The notes beneath the pieces were generated by a model. The model saw nothing but the letters and a program-made list of their open reading frames with translations. It was not told where the DNA came from and searched no databases. Source: Rebecca billardiae RCC1528 (taxonomy: Eukaryota; Haptophyta). From it: DNA of 64,000 bases. Of this stretch, positions 1 through 9,900 are shown piece after piece. Position 1 is the stretch's first letter; every line of letters begins with the position of its first letter. The translations under genes and the position numbers were made by a program. The stretch covers positions 806,001-870,000 of the forward strand of contig OZ251245.1 in assembly GCA_965240325.2 (NCBI GenBank), read 5' to 3'.

Positions 1-302
1 GGGGCATGCTGCCAGAAGGGGGCAGCTTCACAATGTCGTTCGCGGGCGCGCCCACGCCGCAGCCGGTGGTCTCGGCGCTCGCCGCGCGGCACGTCATGTG
101 CATGGCCTTTGGCACCGTCGGGCAGACGCACAAATTCTATTTTTACGCGCACGCGGCCGCGGAGGGCGCCGTCGTGCTCGCCGAGCTGCTGCTCGACCTG
201 GGCACGCACACGGGGAGGGCGACGCTCAAGAGCGCGGCGCCGGCGGTCATCCCGCGCTTCGGCGACGCGCTGCGCGAGTACGTCAGCGCCGCGGTGCAGT
301 GA
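1..302 (+). CDS. AP-complex beta-adaptin, C-terminal appendage (partial)
   Basis: The frame is open from the window edge to a stop at 300-302. The last 70 or so residues follow the pattern of the C-terminal subdomain of the beta-adaptin appendage (B2-adapt-app_C): an ALAARHVMCMAFG strand, a FYFYA segment, an AVVLAELLLDLG strand (compare WVLLELRL in known beta subunits), then ATLKSAAPAVIPRFGDALREYV (compare LSLKCRAPEV...Y). Beta subunits of AP-1, AP-2 and AP-4 belong to clathrin or coat adaptor complexes, where this platform binds accessory proteins. Only the last part of the gene is here, so the AP subtype cannot be decided. An upstream intron acceptor could lie within the first 30 bases. The call rests on family pattern alone. 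Confidence 0.55.
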   Translation, partial: GMLPEGGSFTMSFAGAPTPQPVVSALAARHVMCMAFGTVGQTHKFYFYAHAAAEGAVVLAELLLDLGTHTGRATLKSAAPAVIPRFGDALREYVSAAVQ

Positions 303-462
303 GCCGCGGGCTGGGGGCTGACCGCTCAGGGTTGGCAGCCGCAGAGCTTGGAGCCACCGCGCCGTTTCGTTACTTACGCTACCTGTAAAGATCATAGGCG
401 CGGCTCTGCCGGCTCACTGGGTTGCTCGGTAACGTATTTGGCGTCCAGCCCACACGGCTTTG

Positions 463-3400
463 ATGGGGGCGGGCTGCTCGGCCGCGAAGCGGCCGCCCAC
501 CGCGGTGGTGGCATCTGCGGACGAGGGCCATCCGGAAGCGGCGGAGGGCAAGGGCACCGACGACAGACCACCCCAACAGCCGACCGCACCGGCGAGCACC
601 GGCGCCGCGCAGGCTCCCGCCGAGCCGGGCGCGAGTGCGAGCGCGTCGGCCGACGCGCCACCGGCGCAGGCGCGCCCGGCCGCCGCGGCGGCCGGGCCGG
701 CAGCATCGGCGTCTGGCCCGCCGATCGCGGCGGCGAGGGCATCGCCAGAGCAGGCGCCCTCGCCCTCGCCCAAGAAGGCGTCCTTCAAGGAGGAGGTGCT
801 CGCCGAGCTCGCGCAGCCGGCGCCCGCGAGGGGCGGGGACGGCGACAGCGGTCGCGGCGCCGGCGGCTCGCGCGCGAGCACGCCGACGCGGCGCAATCAG
901 TCGGGGATGCGGGCGGACGACAACATGCAGGCGGTGTACGACGTGGTGAGCGCCACCGCCGCCTCCGCCGCCGAGGCCTCCAAGGTGCTCGGCGAGGCGA
1001 TGAGCTCCTCCCTGTACCGCGTGGTCGAGCACGTCGCGGGCCGGCTGACGCGCGTGACTGTGCTCCAGCTCAAGATGCTGCTGGGGAAGGCGCTGTCGCA
1101 GGACGTGTCGATGCACGCGGCGATGACGCCGCACGAGGTCTCGGTGTGCATCCAGGAGCTCGGCCTGCGCGGCGAGAGCTTCCTCCTCTCCGAGGTGCTC
1201 GGCCGGCACCACGGGCAGCTCGTGACGCGCCAGTCGCTGCTCGCCGGTTTGGTCGGTGTCGCAGTGGGCAGCTATGAGGACAAGGTGGCGACGCTGTTCA
1301 TCATCTTCGACGAGTCGAACGACGGGCGGCTGCAGCAGGCGGAGGTGCGCAACCTCTTCTTCGCGTGCTTCGCCTTCAAGCAGCCCGAGGCGTGGACCGA
1401 GGGCTCCGGACTCGAGCCGCAGCAGCTCGCTGACGAGTGCCTTTCCGTGCTCGGCGACTCGGAGGCGGAGCGCGCGCACGGCGTGAGTCTGTACGAGTTC
1501 TTCGACTTCTGCAAGGCGTACGAGCACAAGCTCGCGCCGCTTCTCACGCTCGGCAGCCCCGCCGCCGCGTCCTCCGCCTCCGGCAGGCGCTGGGGCGGCC
1601 TCCACTCGCCGTTCCATTCCAACTCGCCCACGCGCTCGCCCACGCGCCGCGGCTCGCCCGAGAATAGTAATCATGCGGCGAATAATCACAACTCGTCGTC
1701 GAGGTCGTTTGGGGAGCACGCGCTCGCGGCCGGCGCGGCGGGGGCGTCGCCGCGCCGCGCGAAGACGGGCGGCGGCGCGCCGACGGCGGCGGCGTCGGCG
1801 GCTTCGCCGAAGGACGGCGCGAGCCCGTCGCGCGCGCTCAAGGCAACGTCACTCAGCACCGGCCCGCCTCCCGGGCAGTCGCGGCAGCGGACCGGCGCGC
1901 GCGCGCCTCTGGACCCGCTCGAGGGCGGCACGAGTGGCGGCAGCGGCGGCGGTGGTGGTGGTGCGGCGGTGCCGAGTCGCTCGACCATCGCCGGGATGGG
2001 CACGATCGAGATGGTGGGCAGCACGGCCTCGCGCGACGACGACGAGCTGAGCGGCCACCTCCCTGACTTTGAGTCGCTCGAGCTGGGCGGGGGCCGGGGG
2101 CGCGAGGTCGGGCTGCAGGTCGCGCTCGCGCACCCCGGCGGCGGCGCGCTGGGCGCGGCGGACGGCGGGGCGGACGACGACGTGACCGTGCTCTCGGGCT
2201 TCGCCTCCACCGAGATCTCAGACTCGATGGAGCTGCAGTCCATCTCCAAGCTCGGCTCTGGCAGCTTTGCCGACGTGTACCGCGGCGAGTGGCTCGGCAC
2301 TGCCGTGGCGATCAAGCGGCTGAAGGGCACGTCGCGCCACGCGATCGACTCGAAAGTGCTGCTCGCGCTCAAGCGCGAGGTGCACGTGCTCGAGCGCGTG
2401 CGCCACCCCAACTGCATCATGCTCCTCGGCTGGTGCCGCGCGCCACTCACGGTCGTCACGGAGCTCTATGAGGGGGCGTCGATTTCGTCCCAGCTGCGCG
2501 AGCTGAACGAGCTGGCATCGGGGCTCGACGACGACGGCAACCCGCTCGGCGGCGCGCCGTATGACCTGGGCTCGGAGGGGCACGCGCGCTGGGCGCTCTC
2601 GATCGCGCGCGACGTCGCGCGCGGGATGTTGTACCTGCACCACCTGCGCATCATCCACCGCGACCTCAAGTCAGCCAATCTGCTCTGCGACACGCCGCTC
2701 GGGCCCGGGGTGCGGATCTCGAGGCCGCAGCCTGGACGTGTGCGCATCGCAGACTTTGGCCTGGCGCGCGCCATCCAGGGCACCGTCGGGCTGGACGCGG
2801 CCGTGGGCTCGATCCCGTGGATGGCCCCCGGTGCGCGCGCGCGCGCGCACGCGCGTGCGCTCCGCGCGCCGGCTGTGCGCGCCGTGCGGCGTGTGGCGGT
2901 TGGCGTGCCTTCGGCCGAAGGGGCTTGGCTGGGCGCGCGCGCCTTCGGCCGCGCGCGCCGCCCCGCCCGCCGCACGCTCACGCACCGTGCCGCGTGCCCC
3001 GCCCTCCCGCCCCCGCCCGCCCCCTCGCGCGCCCACGGTGGCGCAGAGGTGATGGCGGCGCAGGAGCGCTCGCGCCAGCCGGGCGCGGACGAGGCTTACG
3101 GCGTGCAGGCGGACGTGTACTCGTTCGCCATGGTGGTCTGGGAGCTGTGCACCTGCCGCACGCCCTACTCGGCGAGCGGGCCGGGGCAGAAGGCTCTGCA
3201 TCCGATTGCCGTCTTCTACCGCGTGAGCAACGAGGGGATGCGGCCAGAGCTGCCGCAGGGCGGCGTGATTGTGGACGCTGGCTTTGGCCGGCTGATGGCT
3301 GACTGCTGGGCGCAGGAGCCAGACGCGCGACCCACGTTCCGGCAGGTGCTGCAGCGGCTCGACACCATCGCCACCACCGTCGCGAGGCGGAGCTCCGTGC

Positions 3401-3552
3401 TCGACGGCAGCTCCTCCGCGACGCTGCTCTCGCCCGCGCGCAGCCCGTCCGCGCGCGTGAGCCCGTCCGCGCAGCGGCGCGCGATGGCCGGCAGCGGCGG
3501 CGCCTCGCCCATGCGTGCCAGCGGGCGTGTCAATCGGCTGGCATCGCTCTGA
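463..3552 (+). CDS. Myristoylated EF-hand / TKL (Raf-like) protein kinase
   Basis: Two exons, 463-2830 and 3047-3552, give 957 residues. The protein starts MGAGCSAAK, an N-myristoylation signal (Gly2, Ser6) with Cys5 available for palmitoylation, so it is probably membrane-anchored. A disordered Ala/Pro segment is followed by an EF-hand region with one canonical loop, DESNDGRLQQAE, near residue 283. A second disordered linker leads to a kinase domain from about residue 587: GSGSFADVY glycine loop, VAIKRLK lysine, IHRDLKSANLL catalytic loop, ADFGLA. It resembles TKL/Raf-like kinases. The 216-nt intron 2831-3046 (GTGCGC...GCGCAG) splits the activation segment. Removing it restores WMAPEVM, the canonical APE-like motif. 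The intron is stopless and divisible by three, so unspliced RNA would stay in frame but carry a disrupted activation loop. The tail is Ser-rich. The upstream TTG is not used as start because ATG 463 gives the acylation motif. Confidence 0.85.
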   Translation: MGAGCSAAKRPPTAVVASADEGHPEAAEGKGTDDRPPQQPTAPASTGAAQAPAEPGASASASADAPPAQARPAAAAAGPAASASGPPIAAARASPEQAPSPSPKKASFKEEVLAELAQPAPARGGDGDSGRGAGGSRASTPTRRNQSGMRADDNMQAVYDVVSATAASAAEASKVLGEAMSSSLYRVVEHVAGRLTRVTVLQLKMLLGKALSQDVSMHAAMTPHEVSVCIQELGLRGESFLLSEVLGRHHGQLVTRQSLLAGLVGVAVGSYEDKVATLFIIFDESNDGRLQQAEVRNLFFACFAFKQPEAWTEGSGLEPQQLADECLSVLGDSEAERAHGVSLYEFFDFCKAYEHKLAPLLTLGSPAAASSASGRRWGGLHSPFHSNSPTRSPTRRGSPENSNHAANNHNSSSRSFGEHALAAGAAGASPRRAKTGGGAPTAAASAASPKDGASPSRALKATSLSTGPPPGQSRQRTGARAPLDPLEGGTSGGSGGGGGGAAVPSRSTIAGMGTIEMVGSTASRDDDELSGHLPDFESLELGGGRGREVGLQVALAHPGGGALGAADGGADDDVTVLSGFASTEISDSMELQSISKLGSGSFADVYRGEWLGTAVAIKRLKGTSRHAIDSKVLLALKREVHVLERVRHPNCIMLLGWCRAPLTVVTELYEGASISSQLRELNELASGLDDDGNPLGGAPYDLGSEGHARWALSIARDVARGMLYLHHLRIIHRDLKSANLLCDTPLGPGVRISRPQPGRVRIADFGLARAIQGTVGLDAAVGSIPWMAPGARARAHARALRAPAVRAVRRVAVGVPSAEGAWLGARAFGRARRPARRTLTHRAACPALPPPPAPSRAHGGAEVMAAQERSRQPGADEAYGVQADVYSFAMVVWELCTCRTPYSASGPGQKALHPIAVFYRVSNEGMRPELPQGGVIVDAGFGRLMADCWAQEPDARPTFRQVLQRLDTIATTVARRSSVLDGSSSATLLSPARSPSARVSPSAQRRAMAGSGGASPMRASGRVNRLASL
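2831..3046 (+). other. In-frame intron inside the kinase activation loop
   Basis: The borders are GTGCGCGC at the 5' end and CCCACGGTGGCGCAG at the 3' end. Splicing joins CCCG to AGGTG and makes the Glu codon of the WMAPE motif. The 216-nt length is divisible by three and there is no stop in frame. The 5' half is alternating GC. Confidence 0.8.
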
Positions 3553-5041
3553 AGTCTGATGGCGCGCGGCGCGAGCCAAGGCGCGCGCCAGCCAGGCACT
3601 AGGCAGGGCGGTGACCGCGTGCGACCACGGCCGCTACGCCGCGCGTGGACTCGATCATGGCCGGCTGCCCCGGGCTGAATGCCGGACGCCGGCTCCGGGC
3701 TCGGCCTCGGGCTCGGGGCACTTACCCGTTACCGGCTTACCGCACTTAGAATGTTGGGAACAGGGAACGCGTGGGTCCCAGACCCAGACTGCCAGACAGG
3801 CTCCGTTGCCTGCAGGCATCATCGAGAGCCACGACTAAGAGACAGACTACAGAGTGAGCTGTCGCCTGACAGGCTCTGTCGGCCTGTCTGCCGTCGGGCC
3901 GGGAGTCCGGGCCCGACGGCCGGCAGACAGCGGGTCTTGACGACTGCTGATGATATGCTATATAGAGAGAGAGACAGATGAGAGAGAGATATTCATCATC
4001 ACTATATTCCCGGCCAGGTCTATGACAGCTCACAGCCCAAAAATATTTGGTCTGCCGGCCCCGACTACGCGGCTACGCCGGCCGCGAACTGACGGACTCC
4101 GGAGCGGGTCAGCCGGTGACGCCAAAGTGCCGATTGAGCTGCAATGATGGCGCTGTCAGCTGTCACTCTGCACCGGCCAGTGAGTATCGCATCGGGTACG
4201 CCGGTGAGAGCAGCGGTGTTCCACACGCCGGCGTCATCGGTCATGCCGCCAGCGAGGTCGCAGGTGAGCTCGTTGAGTTGCTGTCCCTTCGCGTCGCACT
4301 TTCGCTAAGGCTGGTCGGCGGTTGTTGGAGCGCGCGCAGGGCTCGTGGATGAAGATCATCGCGCACCGACAGTGATGAGCGGCGCGCTGCATACGCGGCG
4401 CGCGTGCGCGCGCGAAGGCTCCGCGGACTGACAGCGCTGCCGCCGCGTGGGCTGAAGTTGGCGGTCAGAAGCATGTCGGCATCGGCTGGTTGGCGAGGCC
4501 CGAGCATGCACCCACGCGGGCCGTCTCGTGGTGTGAGAGCAGGTCGAGGATGCTCAAGCGCACCCTGGGAGCGCACCACCGCCAGCGCGAGCGGTGGCAC
4601 AGTCGCCGGCAGCGGCGACGCCGGTTGCACCATACAAGTACTCGCCGGCGGACGCAGTTCGAGTGTCGAGGTGGCGCCTTCCTGGACCAAAGCGGCCCCG
4701 CTGATTATTAATCGGGGCCCAAAATAATCAGGGACGATGTTGCCTGAAATTTCCCACCGGGTGTCCGGGTCGCTGAGAAATCTCCGCAACGCGACGAACG
4801 AACTCCAGAACGCCGGCGGCGGAGAAGTTTGAAGTTTCAGGCTCGCACTTTGAGCCCCCGTCCGGAAATCTGGCGCATCCATCCGGCCGCCAGCAAACCA
4901 GCGGGAAACAGGCTTGATCCTGATTCTTCCGTTGGTCAGTGCACGAACCAGTGCTGCACTGCTGCTGCGTCTTCCCGATTCATCATCGCCTCGTCCGTGC
5001 ACGTCCCCACGACGACCGTCGTGGTGAACGGACGCGGCCTG
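3553..5041. other. Intergenic region without a supported gene
   Basis: No reading frame here resembles a known protein. The stretch holds an imperfect inverted repeat (arms about 3884-3900 and 3910-3930), a short GA/TA run near 3960-3995, and a CTGATTATTAATCGGGG palindromic patch near 4700. The last part is probably the upstream region of the methyltransferase gene. Confidence 0.5.
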
Positions 5042-5875
5042 ATGAGCGCCATGCTGATTGCATTCATGCCACTGAGCACGGCGCACGCCTTGAGCACCAT
5101 CTCGCCGCGCGCCACCACCCCCACTCGCGCGGCTGCGCGGCACGCGAGCAGCTGGCGCACGCTCGCGGCCATGAACGCGGCCGTACAGCAAACGACGCAG
5201 GACGCGCCCAGCAGCACGCAGGTCTACCGCGAGATCTTCGCGACGGAGCGCGCGACGGCCATCGAGTGCGAGGAGGAGCTCGCGCTCTTCGAGGGCAAGA
5301 GCGCCACCTTCGGCTACATCCCGCACGCCGAGTGCGCTCGTTTGCTCGCTCACGCGGAGCAGGCGCTGCGCGAGGCGGCGCCGCGCTCACGCTCGAGCGC
5401 GCGGGAGCTGGAAGCACTGCCGCTGGCTGGGCGCAAGTTCGTCGACCTGGGCTCGGGCGACGGCCGCGTGGTCATCTCCGCCGCCCTGCTCCGCCCCGAG
5501 CTCGGCAGCGCCGTCGGCATCGAGCTGAGCACGACACGGCACGCGGCCGCGGCCGCTCACGTCGCGACCCTGCGGAAGGCGGTGCCGAGCACGCGCCGTG
5601 CGCCGGCGGAGGTGATCTGCGACGACATGCTGGGCTGGAATGGGCTCGCCGACGCGGACGTGGTCTTCGTGAACAACCTGTGCTTCGGCGAGGCCATCAA
5701 CGAGCAGCTCGGCCAGCGGCTCACGGCGGAGCTCCCGACTGACCGGACGGCGGTGGTCCTGAGCACGGGCACGCAGATGCGCTTCGGGCGGCCGCACGCC
5801 GAGCGCTCGGCGCTGATCGGCCAGTCGTGGGGCGCCTCGCCGCTCTACGTTTACACTCTGCCGCCCGCCCAGTGA
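5042..5875 (+). CDS. DOT1-like SAM-dependent methyltransferase with N-terminal targeting signal
   Basis: A 277-residue class I methyltransferase. Motif I is VDLGSGDGRVVISAALL (about residue 134 on), followed by VGIELS (motif II). VVFVNNLCFGEAINEQLGQRL closely follows the DOT1 pattern (IFVNN.AFG....Q...RF), and TAVVLSTG follows that. This is the fold of the DOT1 histone H3K79 methyltransferase family. However, the protein is short and starts with MSAMLIAFMPLSTAHA, which reads as a signal peptide and is followed by a Ser/Thr/Arg-rich, acid-poor stretch like a plastid transit peptide. If real, that argues for an organelle substrate rather than histone. The frame is open further upstream from 4829, but without an ATG before 5042. 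The fold is secure, the substrate unknown. Confidence 0.7.
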   Translation: MSAMLIAFMPLSTAHALSTISPRATTPTRAAARHASSWRTLAAMNAAVQQTTQDAPSSTQVYREIFATERATAIECEEELALFEGKSATFGYIPHAECARLLAHAEQALREAAPRSRSSARELEALPLAGRKFVDLGSGDGRVVISAALLRPELGSAVGIELSTTRHAAAAAHVATLRKAVPSTRRAPAEVICDDMLGWNGLADADVVFVNNLCFGEAINEQLGQRLTAELPTDRTAVVLSTGTQMRFGRPHAERSALIGQSWGASPLYVYTLPPAQ

Positions 5876-6804
5876 GCCTGTTGCGCATCGCCGAACCGCC
5901 GGGACCGCACCGCCGGCTCGGAGTAGTGTAACGGAGTAGTGCCTAGTATCAGTAGTATAAGTAGTATATATAGAATTTCGATCGTAGTAGCTTATTCGCT
6001 TTCAATTTGCGCGTCGCGCGGCCCAACGCCGCGACGTCGCGGCGTCATCAGTTGCGAGCTGCTGCTGCACCGCCGTCGCGGCGAGTCTCAGCTGTGTAGT
6101 AACTACTAACTAGCATATATTCACCGTTGATATTGTAGTATTACCGTATTAGCCGAGTAGCATATTGTACGTAGTTAGTATTACTGTATTAGCCGACATC
6201 CGGACCTGCACCCGCTCAGCACCCTCGCCCTCGCTCGGAGCACAGCAGATCCATGGCGAGCCGCGCAGCGCAGGTGGATCGCGCCTCCAGCAGCTCAAGG
6301 CCGCGCTCAAGCCATTCGATCGCGGTTCAGGCTATGCTCTGGCTCTGCCACCAACGCCGACTTCGTGTCGACGATCGGGCACTGCCGACGACGAATCAGG
6401 AGACCTGCGCCGTCCTACCTGTGTCGTTAAATCATAGAATGAGTACACTGCAATTATAACGCTGTCTGCTCGCGGTGAGTGCCCTTGACTTAACTACTGA
6501 GTCACTCTTAAGGTGTCCTGGACTGGCTTCACTCAGTTCCGAGTTCACTGCGCGCGGCAGTGATCATGGACATGAGCCAGCGCGGGCGAGGCCCGAGCGA
6601 GCAGGAGCGCCGGAGCCACCCGGGCCGGGATCCACAGTGTCTGTCCAAGGAGTCTTTAAAAACCCAGTCTGTCAACGGTGACAGTGCCGCTCTTGAGTCT
6701 TGGCGGAAGTTGGAAGGCCGATTTCCGAAGTCCGGCGGACGACCGCTGGGTGGACGCGAGCATGTGGCCAAGGGGAGTCCCCTTGATGTGGCGGTCCCGG
6801 ACGG
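5876..6804. other. Intergenic region with a dispersed repeat copy
   Basis: AT-rich TAGTAGTA-type sequence fills about 5920-6190. A repeat shared with the far end of the window lies at 6231-6445. No protein-coding frame is recognisable. The rest is probably the promoter and leader of the next gene. Confidence 0.45.
6231..6445 (+). repeat. Dispersed repeat, copy 1 of 2
   Basis: This 215-bp segment matches 55387-55593 (207 bp) in the same orientation with only a few substitutions. The length difference is explained by a 6-bp insertion (GCTCTG-type) and two single-base insertions. Both copies start TCGCTCGG and end CATAGAATGAGTA. I found no clear target-site duplication and no open frame shared by both copies. 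It could be a SINE-like or other low-copy element. Confidence 0.85.
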
Positions 6805-6921
6805 ATGCTGGAAAAAGGTACAGCCTACAGGCTCAGTACCTTGGACCAGATCGGCGGCATCCTGATCTCGCTCGCCGTCACGAAGGCTGCCACGAGGGCG
6901 GCCGCGGGCGCGCCGCGTGGG

Positions 6922-9900
6922 ATGCACCGCCTGCTGCGCGCGCAGCTCCCGCTGTCCGCGCGTCGCGCGGCGCAGCTGGCTCGCCCGTCGCTCCCGCCCC
7001 GCCGGGTCGACGCGCCCGTGCCGCACATCCTCGACGGCGCGCCCGCGCTCGCCCTCCGACGCGCGTTGCGCACGCCGCACCCGGGGCCGGCGCGGCTACC
7101 GGCGAGGCGGCAGGCAGGATGGGGCCGGCGTATCCATAGTGGCGGGCAGTACGATTCGTACGGCGCGTACAGACCCACCCGCCCGGCGCGCATGCCCGCC
7201 GAGGAGGGCGCATCCAACACGCAGCGCTCATTCCGCGCCTACTCGCGCGACGAGGTCCGGGCGCTGCTCGACCGCGCGCTGCAGCGATCAGGGTGCGCGC
7301 GCGCGCGGGCGCGCGGCGCGTAAGGGCCCACCGCATCCGCTCGCGCCCACGCCCGTCGCGCCCGTGCCCGCGCGCACTCACGCCGCGCGCGCGCGCCCCA
7401 CGGCCCGCGGCGCGCAGTGTCCAGACGGCCTACTGGCTCGCAGGCTCTGTGTTCGCGCTGCTGCTGGGCTGGTTCATCTACAGGTGTGCGCGCGGCGCGG
7501 GTGTTTGCGCGTGCAGCGTGTCGGCGCCGCGGCTCTCTGCGCCGCTCTCCTGCCCTCCGCTCTCGAGCTCCAAGAGCACACGGGCGCCCGCTCGCGGGCT
7601 CGCGCGCGCGCGCGCGCGCATGCGCGTGCGCGGCTCACACCGCCGCCGCGCGTTTTGGCGTCCTCGCCCCGGCCGTCCGCGGCGCGCAGGGAGCAGGCGA
7701 AGGACCAGATGATCCGCGAGGTCGCCGACCTCGCCTCGCGCTCCCTCGGCGACAAGAAGGTCCGCACGCAGACCGCTGAGGTCTCGATGCAGACGCTTGC
7801 CGCGCTGCTCGCCGACGAGAACACCCGCCACCGCACGCTGGAGTGGTTGGAGGGCGTGCTGGAGGACGAGCGCACCGTCTCCGCGCTCGTGCACCTCACG
7901 CAGCAGGCGCGTCGCCGCCCTGCCAAGCGCGCGCGCGCGCGCGACCCGCCGCGCCCTCGCTCGGTGCGCCGCTGTCGGCTAGCGCTGACTCGGCCGCGCG
8001 TGTGTGTGTGTGTGCGCGCGTGCGTGCGTGTGCGTGTGTGCGCGTGTGTGTGTGTGCGCGCGTGCCCACGCGCGCAGGTGCTGACGAACGAGGTGACCAT
8101 CGACAAGGCGTCGCAGCTCATGCAGGTCGTGTTCGCGCTCCCGGCCGTGCGCGAGGCCGTGCTGCTCGGTCTGCAGGACGTGATCTGCTCCGACCGATTC
8201 CTTGAGACGGCTGCGGACTTCGGGATGCGTCTGATTGGGACAGAGGAGGTGCGCGGCGCGGCGACCGAGCTGCTCCAGGCCTCGGCGAACGCGCTGCTCG
8301 AGGACGAGGCGGTGCGCGAGCACGCGCGCGTCTTCGTCCTCTCCCTCCTCGAGGCGGACCAGCTCAAGCGCAAGACAGGGGACCACCTGCGCGGCGCGGT
8401 GGTGCAAATGTTCAACCCGGTCGCGTGGCTGCGCTCTGGGGACGGCGCGGGCGGCGGCGGGGCGGAGCAGGGCGCGGAGGAGGGCGGCGCGCGCGGAAGC
8501 CAGCCCGCGCAGTTGGGCGCGGCGGGCGCGACCGACGAGCAGGGCGGCGCCGCGGTCTCCGCCGAGGCCGCCTCCGCGTCCTCCGTGCAAGCCGCGGCCA
8601 AACGACACACGCCCGCGGAGACAGCGGCACGAATTGGCATGGGCGAGCTGCCGGAGGGCGGCGCGGCCGATTCGGCCGGCCCGGTGCAGCCCGAGCGCGC
8701 GACGCGGCCGACGGCCGACGCGCTGCGCGAGACCGAGCAGGCGGCGAGCCGCGCGCTCCAGTCGATGGCGAGCGGTGAGAACACACCGGCTGCCCTCCAC
8801 GCTGCGGCGGTGGTGCGACGTGAGACGGGCGCGGCGGCCTCGGCCGGCGGCGCGGGCGCGGGCGGGCGCGGCGCCGATGGCGGCGCGGGCGGCGGGCAGG
8901 CGGCGGCAACGGGCGGGGTGTTGGACGCTCCGCCGCCGTCGTCCGCGCGGCAAGCACCGCCGACCGAGCCAACCCTGCAGGGCGCGCCGCGCGCGGCGGG
9001 CGGGACCGCAACGCCGGCGGGCGCGGCTGAGGGCGGGGACGCCGCCGATGCGGAGGCCGCCGGCAGAGCGCCCGTCGCGGGCGCTGCCACGGCGAGCACC
9101 GCCGCCGCCGCCGCAGCCCCGGCGGCGGCGGTGGTAGCGGCGGCGGCGGCGGCGGTGGTCGACGCGCACGACAGCGCGGACGGCAACGCCGAGGGCAGCG
9201 GGCGGCGCGCGCCGGCCGCGCCGCCCGCTCGCGAGGCGCCGCCCCCCGCCCGTGTGATCCCGCCGCCCTTCGCGCCGGCGGACCTGGATGTGGACGTGCA
9301 CGCGCCGGAGGCGGCGCCGAGCGTGCCGGAGGCGGCGAGCGCGGCCGCTCGGCGCCGAGGGACGCACCAGCCGCAGCAGCCGCCACAGCAGCCGCCGGAC
9401 GTGTCGGCGCGGCTGCCAGCCGAGGCCCCTCCGGCAGAGTCGCACCCGCAGCGCGCAGCCAGCCGCTCCGGGCGCAGCGCAGCACACGCCGAGGGCGGCG
9501 GGCTACGAGGCAGCGAGGCCACAAGCGGCGCCGAGCCTCTTGGCGGAGCCCGGCGCACGCAGCGTGGCGATGTGGGGAGCGCGCCGCAGACTGAGCAGGA
9601 GGAGGAGGGCAAGGCTGCGCGCGCCGGCGCTGACGCGGCGAGCGCGCCCGCAGAGGCGCCGTTGCCAATTGCCTCCTCGAGCGGCGCGGCCGGCGCGGAG
9701 CAGGCTGCGCGCTCCGCCGAGGCCGGCGCGGCAGAGGGCGGCGAGGCGGTGGCCCGTGCCGCCGGCGCGCACGCCGCGCCCGACTCGGCAGTTGACGACA
9801 CGACAACGGCCGCCTCGGCAGGCGAAGGGCCGCCCTCGGATGGGCAGCAGTGGCAGCCCGCGCCGCCGCCGCACTCAGTTTGGCTGGAGGCGGCCGCCCA

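Noticed and set aside
4241-5353. A 370-codon minus-strand frame over the start of the methyltransferase gene
   Set aside because: Low-information composition and overlap with a plus-strand gene that has clear methyltransferase motifs.
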